The position numbers and the translations under genes are program-made. Under the pieces are notes generated by a model. That model had not been told where the DNA came from. It was given only the letters and a program-made list of their open reading frames with translations, and did no database searches. This document shows, one piece after another, positions 15,761 to 24,598 of a stretch of DNA of 64,000 bases. Source of the DNA: RDYZ01 sp964518905 (lineage in GTDB: Bacteria; Cyanobacteriota; Cyanobacteriia; Cyanobacteriales; Geitlerinemataceae); the NCBI GenBank assembly GCA_964518905.1, contig CAZFJL010000025.1, positions 1 through 64,000 on the forward strand, read 5' to 3'. Each line of letters opens with the position of its first letter. Within the stretch, counting starts at the first letter, position 1.

Positions 15761-18700
15761 TTACAGGCTAGAAGCCTGTGCTACGTCGGTGGGAGCCAGT
15801 GCAACGCTGGCGATGCGCCAGGGCATCACGCGATCGAGCACTTCTGGCTGTGGACGTTCGAGCAGATCGATCGTACCGATCGGACTCAGCCCCAATGCTC
15901 CCGAGATCTCGAACGACGCCGTTTCGCCCGCCGATTCATAGCAGCGCAGAACCCAGCGATCGCCGTCTTCGGCTTGTTTCAGCGCCATCAAGACGAGATG
16001 ATCGCCGCCAAGCTGGAGCCAGTCGCAGTCTAGCGGTAAATGTTGATGGATGTCATGAGTGTGGTCGTTTGGGCTGAGAGAAGAGCTGATCGGGCTGATT
16101 ACGATTGGCGGTTGATTGAAGGCGATCGCACGGCGAACCGTGGCGGCGGTTTGCCAGGTTCCGGCGTGGGGATAGAGGGCATAGCGGAAATGATGCTCGC
16201 CGAGGTCAGCGTTGGGGTCAGGCCAGGTGGAACCGCGCAGCAACGTCAGGCGCAGGCGATCGGGGGTGGCGTCCCCGCCGTATTTGCAATCGTTGAGCAA
16301 ACTCACGCCATAGGCTAAGTCGGGCTCGTGGCTGGCGCGGTTGAGGTCACAGCTAAGGTCGCACCATTGCAACATCGGCACTTCCCATTGGGCGCGATCG
16401 GCTGCGGTTTGGGGACGAATCGGACGCTCGATCGCGCCGCAGGGCGTTTCATAGACGGCGCGATCGGCACTAAAGGCTAAATCAAAGGCCGTTTTGACGA
16501 CGACGTGACGCTCACGCCAATCGACGATGTTAGCAATTTCCAAAATGGGTGAGCCGCGATCGAGGATGTAGTCCTGAATAAAGCGAGATTCATTCAGCCG
16601 ACGGATGACCCGCAGGCGCGATCGCAGTGCGCCACGTTCTTGACCATTTTCAAGGCCGCGTTCAACCCATTGAATCGATTCCAACACGGGCGGATCGATC
16701 GGGTGTTTTTCATACTCGGGGTCGATGTTCCACGCATCCCAATACTGGCCTTGATCGGTGTAGGCTTCTAGACGATTTCCGCCACTCGGGGCGAGAATTT
16801 CGCGCTGATTAACGCGATCGAAGCAGCGCGAAATATTGCCGGTATGGGGATCAATGTCAACGAGCAGGAATTCATTTTGGAGCGTCCAGGATTCGGCGGA
16901 GGGCACGATCGGCGGAGGTACTTCGGTAGGGGAGACGATCGCGGCGAGCCAGTAGCGTTTCGCGCCGAGGCTGGCCAGGTCGATCGCGGCAAAATGCAGG
17001 CTTGCCCCGTCGCGTTGGCTATCAATCGGTGTGCCGCGATCGTCGAAAATTTGATAGCTGTTTGCGGCGTTGAACTCATCGTAATCAGGGTCGAACGTAG
17101 CTAGATCCAGCGAAATCAGAGCCGATCGCTGACCCAGTATGGGATTGAACACAATCAGCGGCAAGGCGTGATCGGTTCCTTGACTTTGGATGAAGTCCGG
17201 GATCGTTTTATCACCGCTCAATTGCGCCGCGATCGCTTGTAGCGCCGTATCGCGCACGGATCGCGCCGTCGTTGACGCGATCGCCCACTCGCGATCGGCA
17301 TCCGCGAACACCTCGGGAATCGCCGAACCGGGCAAAATGTCATGAAACTGATTGAGTAAGACCCGTTTCCAAGTCACTTCTAAGTCTGCGCTCGGGTAGT
17401 CATGGCCGGTGTAGAGCGTGGCGATCGAGGCGTAGAGTTCGGCCTGATACAGCAAGATTTCGCAGGTGCGATTGGCGCGTTTCTGGCTGGCGTAGGTGGT
17501 GTAGCAACCGCGATGCAGTTCGAGGTAAAGCTCGCTTGACCACACTGGTAAATTCTCTGAAGTCTTTGATCCTTCGGAGTCCTGGCTATATTGTGTGACC
17601 CGATCGAGAAAATCCGCCGAGCTTTGGAACTGCATCTCCGGGAAAACCGGCGAGGTTTGCCAGCGTCGCGCCCGATCGAGCATGTCGCGCGTCGGCCCCC
17701 CGCCGTGATCGCCCGCACCGGGTAGCCACAACGCCGTATCGCGATCGGTGTTCGCCTGCCATTCGGTGGCGTAGCGCGTCATCTCCACCGGGGCGATATC
17801 CGTGCCGATCGGCGATGCCATCCAGGTCGGGATCTCGGTTCCGTCAGGCGATCGCCAGTAAAACAGCTCGTGGGGAAACTCCGTGGTGTCGTTCCAGCGC
17901 AGCTTTTGCGTCACGAAGTAATCGATCCCGCCTTGGGCGAAAAATTGGGGCAACTGCCAACAAAACCCGAAGCTATCGGGCAACCAGGCAACGCGCGAAA
18001 TCTGGCCGAATTTGGCCTCACAGTAGCGCTGACCGTAGAGAATTTGCCGCACGATCGACTCGCCCGCAATAATATTCAGCTCCGGTTCGACCCACATCCC
18101 GGCGGCCACATCCCAGCGATCGCGCTTAACTTGGGTTTGAATTTGTGTGAACAAATCGGGGCGATGGTGTTCGATCCAGTCGTATAACGCCGGAGAGGAA
18201 TGGGTGTAAATCGTCTCGGGGTAATCGTTTTGCAGGTTTAAGACCGATTCAAACGTACGCTGGGCGGCGTCGTAGGTTTCGGCGATCGGCCAGAGCCACG
18301 CCATATCAAGGTGAGCATGGGTGAGGAGATTGATCGCGAGGGCATCGCGGGGGAAATCGCGAGCGAGACGATCGTGTAAATCGGCGAGCTGTTGATCGAT
18401 CGCGATGCTAAACGTTTGGGGATCGCGGGGATCGTCCGGCGTCGTCTGCGTTGTTGATAGTGCGGGCGGATCGCCGACGGATTGGAGGAGTGCGCGTAGG
18501 GGATCGAGCAATGTCGCGAGGTGGTGGAGCTGCTCGCTTGTTTCGGGAGACGGATCGGTAGGCTGGGGGATCGTCTCATCGGTGGCGATCGGTGGTGTCG
18601 CTGTGCGCGAGGGATAAAGCCGCGCGGCCACCACCGCAATTTCATCCGCCACAAAAGCCGGATCGAGACATCCCGGCGCGTACTCGCTTTCGTACTGCAA

Positions 18701-19162
18701 CACCGAGGTCACCAGCGCCCCCGCATCATGACCCGGACTCACCAGGCGGATGGCGAGATCGATCGCCGTTCCCGGCATGGCGATCGGCATTAACACCACC
18801 CGCCCAAAACAGTCGTACAAATCCCCCGCTAAAACCCGTTCCCCATTGACGAAAATCTGGGCGTCCTCCGCCCACCAGCGCAGCGCCAGCCGCAGAGTTT
18901 TTCCCGCGATCGCGTAGCCCTGAAGCGTTTCGGGAATAATAATCTGGGTGGTAAACCAGGCGGCGATCCGTCCGCGCGACCAGAGAGCGTAGCGGCGATC
19001 GTCGAGTTCCACAGGGGGTGCGGTATCGGTGTCGCTGCGATGTGGTGGTGTGGTGGTGTCGTCAAAGGTGATGCCCCAGCGATCGATGATGTCGTGGGTG
19101 CTGAGTTGGCGTAGGCGATCGCAGCACTGATCGATCGTTTGCAGGGAAGAAGAAAACGTCAT
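15761..19162 (-). CDS. alpha-mannosidase (glycoside hydrolase family 38)
   Basis: About 1133 residues from ATG 19162; an upstream ATG at 19246 would add 28. GH38 enzymes are zinc-dependent retaining alpha-mannosidases. The catalytic domain shows the metal motif THAHLDMAWLW (residues about 281-291), the nucleophile Asp in WLPDSFGF (about residue 396) and AGDHGGGPT. N-terminal residues about 60-170 form a sugar-binding-like beta domain, and the C-terminal 450 residues form the usual beta domains. No signal peptide is seen, so it is probably cytosolic and may degrade mannose-containing glycans or glycolipids. The start is uncertain. The last codons come from a palindromic repeat. Confidence 0.9.
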   Translation of the reverse strand: MTFSSSLQTIDQCCDRLRQLSTHDIIDRWGITFDDTTTPPHRSDTDTAPPVELDDRRYALWSRGRIAAWFTTQIIIPETLQGYAIAGKTLRLALRWWAEDAQIFVNGERVLAGDLYDCFGRVVLMPIAMPGTAIDLAIRLVSPGHDAGALVTSVLQYESEYAPGCLDPAFVADEIAVVAARLYPSRTATPPIATDETIPQPTDPSPETSEQLHHLATLLDPLRALLQSVGDPPALSTTQTTPDDPRDPQTFSIAIDQQLADLHDRLARDFPRDALAINLLTHAHLDMAWLWPIAETYDAAQRTFESVLNLQNDYPETIYTHSSPALYDWIEHHRPDLFTQIQTQVKRDRWDVAAGMWVEPELNIIAGESIVRQILYGQRYCEAKFGQISRVAWLPDSFGFCWQLPQFFAQGGIDYFVTQKLRWNDTTEFPHELFYWRSPDGTEIPTWMASPIGTDIAPVEMTRYATEWQANTDRDTALWLPGAGDHGGGPTRDMLDRARRWQTSPVFPEMQFQSSADFLDRVTQYSQDSEGSKTSENLPVWSSELYLELHRGCYTTYASQKRANRTCEILLYQAELYASIATLYTGHDYPSADLEVTWKRVLLNQFHDILPGSAIPEVFADADREWAIASTTARSVRDTALQAIAAQLSGDKTIPDFIQSQGTDHALPLIVFNPILGQRSALISLDLATFDPDYDEFNAANSYQIFDDRGTPIDSQRDGASLHFAAIDLASLGAKRYWLAAIVSPTEVPPPIVPSAESWTLQNEFLLVDIDPHTGNISRCFDRVNQREILAPSGGNRLEAYTDQGQYWDAWNIDPEYEKHPIDPPVLESIQWVERGLENGQERGALRSRLRVIRRLNESRFIQDYILDRGSPILEIANIVDWRERHVVVKTAFDLAFSADRAVYETPCGAIERPIRPQTAADRAQWEVPMLQWCDLSCDLNRASHEPDLAYGVSLLNDCKYGGDATPDRLRLTLLRGSTWPDPNADLGEHHFRYALYPHAGTWQTAATVRRAIAFNQPPIVISPISSSLSPNDHTHDIHQHLPLDCDWLQLGGDHLVLMALKQAEDGDRWVLRCYESAGETASFEISGALGLSPIGTIDLLERPQPEVLDRVMPWRIASVALAPTDVAQASSL
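15762..15785. repeat. palindromic repeat overlapping the 3' end of the alpha-mannosidase gene
   Basis: The sequence ACAGGCTAGAAGCCTGT has a 7-bp stem with a 3-base loop and is followed by GCTAC. On the minus strand it supplies the last codons (VAQASSL) and adjoins the stop of the mannosidase gene. A very similar CACAGGCTTCTAGCCTGT unit is, from memory, a widespread cyanobacterial intergenic repeat. Confidence 0.6.
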
Positions 19163-19550
19163 GATGGGGAAGAACCGCCTTTGATGAGTCCGGGCAAGGT
19201 TCATTATTGTGGGCGATTGCCATGATGATCCTACGAATTTCGACATTTTGCGTCACTCGTGATCCTCTTGCCCTAGGAGAATCGTCGGACTTGACATAAA
19301 CCGATGAGGTGTACCGATGAGGTGTGACGAAAAACGTAGATTTTTAAATTTATTGCATAGCGTTTGCAGCCAGCTCATAAATCGAACACAATAAATATCA
19401 CACCTGTTTGATGACAGGCTGAGTGGAGACAGGTGTCGCGTGGCGGCTCGGTTTCGACGGCTTCTATCGATTGTGAACTGCGACGATCGCAGCTTCTCCG
19501 GTAGAGCATCAGCCAACACTCATTACCTGAAATTATGGGGAGATCCGACT
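19163..19550. other. divergent spacer between the mannosidase gene and the 72-aa ORF
   Basis: 388 bp between divergent genes, so promoters for both should be here. A short direct duplication CCGATGAGGTGT occurs twice at about 19301-19327. I see no other structure. Confidence 0.4.
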
Positions 19551-19769
19551 ATGACAATGAATGCAACAATCTGGGTTAACGAACAGCTCGACCCCTCGGG
19601 AATGGTTCATGCCTGCATCGCCTGTAGCGATGAGAACAAAGCGCGAGCCTGTCACGAATCATTTTCGAGCAATCTCGATTCGCAACAGCGAGCAGAAGGC
19701 TGGATCGCTCGTCTACGTACCGTCAAATCCTGGGATGATGTTCCCGTAGCTCCGCTCAGTATTTCCTAG
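19551..19769 (+). CDS. hypothetical 72-residue protein
   Basis: A short frame starting MTMNATIWVNEQLD with a good ribosome binding site, GGGGAG, 8 bases before ATG 19551. The frame is open further upstream to 19440, but the Shine-Dalgarno site favours 19551. The protein has Cys residues in CIACSDENKARAC, no membrane segment and no family I recognise. A terminator-like hairpin lies about 170 bp downstream. It is likely a real small gene because of the start signal and the balanced composition. Confidence 0.55.
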   Translation: MTMNATIWVNEQLDPSGMVHACIACSDENKARACHESFSSNLDSQQRAEGWIARLRTVKSWDDVPVAPLSIS

Positions 19770-19939
19770 TTTTTGTAATTCCAGAACCTCTCCGGGGTAA
19801 TGGATGGCGATAATCTGTGCCGATATGGCCTGTTATCTCGATACACCGATCGCCTGAGGCTAATTGAGCTGATATTTCTGTGAACGTACCCGTGCGATCA
19901 CATCAGCGCGATCAAAATCCCAACGACAGATAAATTCTA

Positions 19940-19976
19940 GAAAAAGCGATGGTCTTGAGGATCGTCGCTTTTTTTG
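19940..19976 (+). terminator. intrinsic terminator upstream of metG
   Basis: AAAAAGCGA pairs with TCGCTTTTT across an imperfect inner stem, and the right arm runs into seven T. It separates the 72-aa ORF transcript from metG and would work in both directions. Confidence 0.75.
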
Positions 19977-20140
19977 TGTTGAGCCAATCCCGCCCCCCAT
20001 TATGATCACAACCGCGATCGTGACTCGATCGTCATTCTTAAAGATGGATGCCGTTCAGAACCCGCCTCTGGGCTAAACTTACAGACGGTTGCTCCGCTCT
20101 TTTAGTATTCTCGTTTGCCCGACCCACCCGATATAAATCC

Positions 20141-21730
20141 ATGAGCTGTTCCGATCGCCCCCGTTTCGCGCTAACCACCCCGCTGTACTACGTCAACGCC
20201 CGCCCCCACATTGGTAGCGCCTACACGACGATCGCCGCCGACGCCCTCGCACGCTACCAGCGCCTCAAGGGGCTAGAGGTGTTGTCGATCACGGGAACCG
20301 ACGAACACGGGCAAAAAATTCAGCGCACGGCAGAGGAGCAAAACCGCGATCCCCAAGAACTCTGCAACGAAATCTCCGGCGAATTTGACGCACTCTGGCA
20401 AAAGCTCAACATTCACTACGATCGCTACAGCCGCACCACCGACCCGCGCCACACCGCGATCGTCAAAGAGTTTTTTGCGCGGGTCTGGGACAAAGGCGAT
20501 ATTTACCTCGGACAGCAAAAAGGGTGGTACTGCGTCGCCTGCGAAGAATTTAAAGAAGAGCGCGACCTGCTCGACGATCGGCACTGCCCGATGCACCCCA
20601 ACAAACAAGCCGAATGGCGCGACGAAGCCAACTACTTCTTTCGCCTCTCAAACTACCAAACTCAGCTCGAAACCCTCTTCGAGCAAAACCCCGACTTCAT
20701 CCAACCCGCCAGCCGCCGCAACGAAGTCGTCAACTTTGTTAAACAAGGCTTACAAGACTTTTCGATCTCCCGCGTCCAGCTCGATTGGGGTATCCCCGTC
20801 CCCAACGACCCCACCCACACGCTCTACGTCTGGTTTGACGCGCTCCTCGGCTACGTCACCGCCCTGCTCGAACCCGACGACGAACCCACCCTCGAAAATG
20901 CCCTGCGTCACTGGTGGCCGATCGACCTGCACCTGATCGGCAAAGACATCCTCCGCTTCCACGCCGTCTACTGGCCTGCGATGCTGATGTCCGCCGAACT
21001 ACCGTTGCCGGGTCGCGTATTTGGCCACGGATTTCTCACCAAAGACGGCACGAAGATTAGCAAGACGATCGGCAACACGATCGACCCCAACGACTTGATC
21101 GATCGATTTGGAACCGACGCCGTCCGCTACTACTTCCTCAAAGAAATCGAATTTGGGCGCGATGGCGACTATAACGAAGAGCGGTTTATCAATATTGTCA
21201 ACGCTGATTTAGCCAATGACCTCGGAAACTTGCTCAATCGCACCCTAAAGATGGTGGATAAGTATTGTGGAAGTTGCGTCCCTGATGTGAATCCCGCCGA
21301 TCTTGATGCCAGCTTTACCCTAAAAACGACGGGTGAAACCTTGGGCGATCGCGTCGATCGTGCCTACCAAGCACTCGAATTTCATACCGCCTGTCAAAGC
21401 ACTCTTAGCCTGGTTCGGGACTGCAATAAATTTATCGACGATCGGGCTCCTTGGGCATTGTTCAAACAGGGCGAACAGGTCGAAGTTGAACGTGTTTTGT
21501 ATGCCATTCTCGAATCCGTTCGACTTGCGGCGTACCTACTCTCGCCGATCATTCCCACTCTAAGCACTGCAATTTACACGCAAATTGGTTTCGAGGCTGA
21601 TTTTGATCAGCTCGAAACACTAGAGTCATTAGCCTTCAATCACCATAGTCGATGGGGTTGCTTGCCAGCCGATCAAAAGTTGGGTAAAGCGAGCCCTATT
21701 TTTCGTCGTATTGAAATGAGTGTTGATTAA
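20141..21730 (+). CDS. metG: methionyl-tRNA synthetase
   Basis: A 529-residue class I synthetase that charges tRNA-Met. The N-terminal Rossmann fold begins FALTTPLYYVNARPHIGSAY, holding the HIGH-type motif as HIGS. The KMSKS loop is DGTKISKTIGN near residue 305. The knuckle insertion has CVACEEF and later CPMHP cysteines. The length fits the short form without the C-terminal tRNA-binding domain. I chose ATG 20141 because homology starts a few residues later; the frame extends to an ATG at 20048 with no family support. Strong terminators lie before and after it, so it is monocistronic. Confidence 0.95.
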   Translation: MSCSDRPRFALTTPLYYVNARPHIGSAYTTIAADALARYQRLKGLEVLSITGTDEHGQKIQRTAEEQNRDPQELCNEISGEFDALWQKLNIHYDRYSRTTDPRHTAIVKEFFARVWDKGDIYLGQQKGWYCVACEEFKEERDLLDDRHCPMHPNKQAEWRDEANYFFRLSNYQTQLETLFEQNPDFIQPASRRNEVVNFVKQGLQDFSISRVQLDWGIPVPNDPTHTLYVWFDALLGYVTALLEPDDEPTLENALRHWWPIDLHLIGKDILRFHAVYWPAMLMSAELPLPGRVFGHGFLTKDGTKISKTIGNTIDPNDLIDRFGTDAVRYYFLKEIEFGRDGDYNEERFINIVNADLANDLGNLLNRTLKMVDKYCGSCVPDVNPADLDASFTLKTTGETLGDRVDRAYQALEFHTACQSTLSLVRDCNKFIDDRAPWALFKQGEQVEVERVLYAILESVRLAAYLLSPIIPTLSTAIYTQIGFEADFDQLETLESLAFNHHSRWGCLPADQKLGKASPIFRRIEMSVD

Positions 21731-21809
21731 AAACAGTCAATCAAACTCATCTAGATTTGGAGTCGCCAAGACTCTATAGACCGAATACATTTAAATCAAA
21801 TACCAAAAA

Positions 21810-21841
21810 AACAGGCTTGAACTCAAGCCTGTTTTTTTTTA
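21810..21841 (+). terminator. intrinsic terminator of metG
   Basis: Stem ACAGGCTTG / CAAGCCTGT (21811-21819 with 21824-21832), loop AACT, then a run of nine T. The sequence before the stem is A-rich, so it can act on both strands. Confidence 0.92.
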
Positions 21842-21842
21842 A

Positions 21843-22592
21843 CCATTCCATAGTCACATTTGCATACCCTATCTTTTTTATATGAAAAACAGATTGAAGT
21901 GTTCGGCAGATAGCTAATACTTAGAGCGCTGGTTCTCGTTTCGACAAAGTATTAAATATGACAGCATTTTTTGTCTGCTAGTATAGGTCGAACTGCTCAA
22001 GCATTATCTTAGAGGCTTGAGCTATTCAGGCGAACGAAAGGAAATACAACAAAATATAACAAAGGAAAATCTATGATCGATTTAGCTATAGTGCTAGCCT
22101 TCAATTCATCCTGATCGAGAGGCATAGACTGTGATACTCACAATACTTGGACGAATCCTGATCTTTTTCGATTAATTCTTCTCACCGCAGCTTGTTTTTT
22201 AACATCGTGCCTCCGCAGAAGAAGCTAATTCTGAGTCGATAATGCTAGCGGATTGCGGCCTTTTTCTCTCGGTCGTCACAGCGCAACAGACGGAGAGGCA
22301 GAGCAAGAACAATAGCCCTGTAAGAATTTTTACTCAAAAAAACATTTAAGAAAAATAAATTTTTTGTTTTTCCGTCTTTACGTATGCCATGGATAGGAAT
22401 AGAGTCATTCGCTAAATGTTCGATCAAAATCTATAATGGTCAACATAAAAAACGATGGTCTTCCGTAATGATCTTCATAGGTTTGTCGATTTAAAGGTCT
22501 GACAAGCTATCGATTGACAGATCATTTATATGCTGGGCCACAAAAACTCACGGCTTCAAACGCTGATTTCACGCTAATTTCATTTAGATAAT
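21843..22592. other. AT-rich spacer of about 750 bp, possible non-coding RNA or long leader
   Basis: No protein gene longer than about 60 codons is convincing. The base composition is clearly AT-richer than its neighbours. It contains a hairpin CTCAAGC/GCTTGAG at about 21996-22021. There is also a 13-codon frame (MIDLAIVLAFNSS) at 22073-22114 with a fair Shine-Dalgarno AAAGGA before it. It ends with a terminator-like hairpin 20 bases before the labA-like start. It may hold an RNA gene, a leader peptide with attenuator, or decayed sequence. Confidence 0.45.
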
Positions 22593-22627
22593 GCAAATCA
22601 CTGCGAACAGTGAAATGCTTTTTTTAT
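22593..22627 (+). terminator. terminator or attenuator just upstream of the labA-like gene
   Basis: GCAAATCACTG at 22593-22603 and its inverse CAGTGAAATGC around a CGAA loop form a stem with a symmetric A-A/A-A mismatch, followed by seven T. It ends less than 20 bases before ATG 22645, so it would stop any transcript arriving from upstream before the gene starts. Confidence 0.7.
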
Positions 22628-22644
22628 AAAAAACGAGAATAAAA

Positions 22645-23253
22645 ATGATGCATGACTTCGAGCATGATGCGATCTTCACGCCGGAGCAGGTGCTGGAAAA
22701 TCGCGGTCGTGTCGCGATCTTTATCGACGGCTCGAACCTGTTCTATGCGGCGATGCAGCTTGGCATGGAAATCGACTATACAAAGTTGCTCTGTCGGTTG
22801 ACGGCGGGGTCTCGCCTACTACGATCGTTTTTTTACACCGGAGTCGATCGCACCAATGAAAAGCAGCAGGGATTTCTGTTGTGGATGCGTCGCAATGGCT
22901 ACCGGGTCATCGCCAAGGATCTCGTCCAGTTGCCGGATGGGTCGAAGAAGGCCAATCTAGACGTGGAAATTGCCGTCGATATGATGGCGCTGGTGGGCGC
23001 TTACGATACGGCGGTGCTGGTGAGCGGAGATGGTGACCTCGCCTATGCCGTGGATGCGGTCAGCTATCGTGGTGTGCGGGTTGAGGTGGTGAGTTTGCGA
23101 TCGATGACGAGCGATAGCTTGATCAACGTCGCCGATCGCTACATTGATCTCGAACAGATCAAAGGCGAAATTCAAAAAAATCCGCGCCATCATCACCCAT
23201 ATACCTATCGTCCACTCACGAACGTGTACGAAAATGACCTAGCGGACGAGTGA
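22645..23253 (+). CDS. NYN domain protein, LabA/DUF88 family
   Basis: A 202-residue protein with the PIN-like NYN fold. RVAIFIDGSNLFYA (about residues 23-36) carries the first acidic residue, NLDVEIAVDM the second, and VLVSGDGDLAYAVD the third group. These Asp residues form a putative nuclease site. LabA of Synechococcus elongatus affects circadian output from KaiC, and the family is conserved in cyanobacteria, but I cannot say whether this copy is the true ortholog. It is followed by a strong terminator, so it is monocistronic. The hairpin directly upstream suggests control at the leader. Confidence 0.82.
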   Translation: MMHDFEHDAIFTPEQVLENRGRVAIFIDGSNLFYAAMQLGMEIDYTKLLCRLTAGSRLLRSFFYTGVDRTNEKQQGFLLWMRRNGYRVIAKDLVQLPDGSKKANLDVEIAVDMMALVGAYDTAVLVSGDGDLAYAVDAVSYRGVRVEVVSLRSMTSDSLINVADRYIDLEQIKGEIQKNPRHHHPYTYRPLTNVYENDLADE

Positions 23254-23276
23254 GTCTCGGGTTTATCGATTCGATG

Positions 23277-23312
23277 CAAAAACCAGACCTCAATTGAGGT
23301 CTGGTTTTTTGC
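23277..23312 (+). terminator. intrinsic terminator of the labA-like gene
   Basis: AACCAGACCTCAA pairs with TTGAGGTCTGGTT (23281-23306) with almost no loop, followed by a T-run and preceded by A residues. It can work in both directions. Confidence 0.9.
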
Positions 23313-23424
23313 TATAGGGGCGCACAATTTGTTCTGTTAACGATCGTGTCTGGCCGTATGACCAAGGGTGAGGTGTATCGACACATCTATGCCCAACGAA
23401 CAGCGTTTTGCCAGTGACTGAACT

Positions 23425-24429
23425 ATGTTTACTCCACTTGATCCCAAAGATTCGACCATTTTGATCGTAGATGACGATCGCTCTATGCGGCTGTTACTGA
23501 AGCTGGCGATGGAGGGGGAGGGGTATAACGTTTTGGAGGCCAAGGATGGCGAGCAGTGTTTAGTCGAGTTTGCACAGCATCGACCGCAAATGGTGTTACT
23601 AGATGCCGTGATGCCGAGGATTGATGGGTTTAGCTGCTGTCAGCAACTACGTCAGCTTCCAGAAGCTCAAGATGTACCCGTATTGATGATCACGGTTCTT
23701 GATGATTCAGAGTCGGTGGATCATGCCTTTGAGTCTGGTGCGACGGATTATGTGACCAAGCCGATTCACTGGCCGGTTTTGTGTCAGCGGGTGCGTCGCT
23801 TGCTGAAAGCGTACTGGGGGACGATGCAGCTTCAGGCGCAAATCGAGCGGGAACGCGCTTTGACGCTACAGCTTGAGGTCGCGAACCAAGAATTGACGCG
23901 ACTGGCGACCAGTGATGGTCTCACGGGTTTGGCGAATCGTCGGTATTTTGATGAAGTGCTCGATCGCGAGTGGCGTCGTGCAATCCGCGATCGCCTACCG
24001 TTTTCGTTGCTGCTGTGCGATGTGGATTGCTTCAAGGCTTATAACGATACCTATGGTCACTTGGTAGGCGATCACTGCTTGAAAAACGTGGCGACAATTT
24101 TGGCACAGAGTGTGAAGCGATCGTCGGATGTGGTGGCTCGCTACGGCGGTGAAGAGTTTGCGATTATTATGCCGAATACACCGATCGCCGGATCGCGGCA
24201 AATTGCAGACACGATCCAGCAACAGCTCGCACAGGCCGCAATTCCCCACGCCTCGTCGTGCGTGAGTTCGGCGGTGACAGTATCGATCGGTCTGCTTTGC
24301 GTTGTGCCCAAGCTGGGCTGTACACCAACGGCGGCGCTGACAAAAGTCGATCAGATGCTATACCGTGCCAAAGCCGCCGGTCGCAATCAAATTTGTGCGA
24401 CAGCCGATTTGCTCATGCAAGCGATTTGA
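23425..24429 (+). CDS. response regulator with GGDEF diguanylate cyclase domain
   Basis: A 334-residue two-domain signalling protein. The receiver domain (residues 8-125) has the acidic pocket DDD at 16-18, phospho-acceptor Asp60 in MVLLDAVMP and Lys112 in TKP. A coiled-coil linker (about 135-160) leads to a GGDEF domain (about 160-330) with active-site GGEEF at 241-245. An RSSD motif at 232-235 sits exactly five residues before it, the position of the inhibitory I-site. The enzyme should therefore make cyclic di-GMP and be feedback-inhibited, with output controlled by phosphorylation. No histidine kinase is adjacent. Confidence 0.95.
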   Translation: MFTPLDPKDSTILIVDDDRSMRLLLKLAMEGEGYNVLEAKDGEQCLVEFAQHRPQMVLLDAVMPRIDGFSCCQQLRQLPEAQDVPVLMITVLDDSESVDHAFESGATDYVTKPIHWPVLCQRVRRLLKAYWGTMQLQAQIERERALTLQLEVANQELTRLATSDGLTGLANRRYFDEVLDREWRRAIRDRLPFSLLLCDVDCFKAYNDTYGHLVGDHCLKNVATILAQSVKRSSDVVARYGGEEFAIIMPNTPIAGSRQIADTIQQQLAQAAIPHASSCVSSAVTVSIGLLCVVPKLGCTPTAALTKVDQMLYRAKAAGRNQICATADLLMQAI

Positions 24430-24598
24430 CGAGATCGGGGAAGCGTTATTTCGCTAGCGTGTAAGCGTTCACCAACCAACACGTTTTAGCTCTGGGCTAC
24501 CATTAACGACACAGGACGGTAAGATATCGACTCAATGATCCACAGTCATTCTTGCGATCCCTTCGTTTTTGTTGGAACGGCACGCGAAACGGCATGTT

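Noticed and set aside
22073..22114. 13-codon frame with a Shine-Dalgarno-like AAAGGA
   Set aside because: Too short to call a gene; kept only as part of the leader hypothesis.
22245..22427. 60-codon minus-strand frame in the AT-rich spacer
   Set aside because: No start signal, odd composition and no homology that I can recall.
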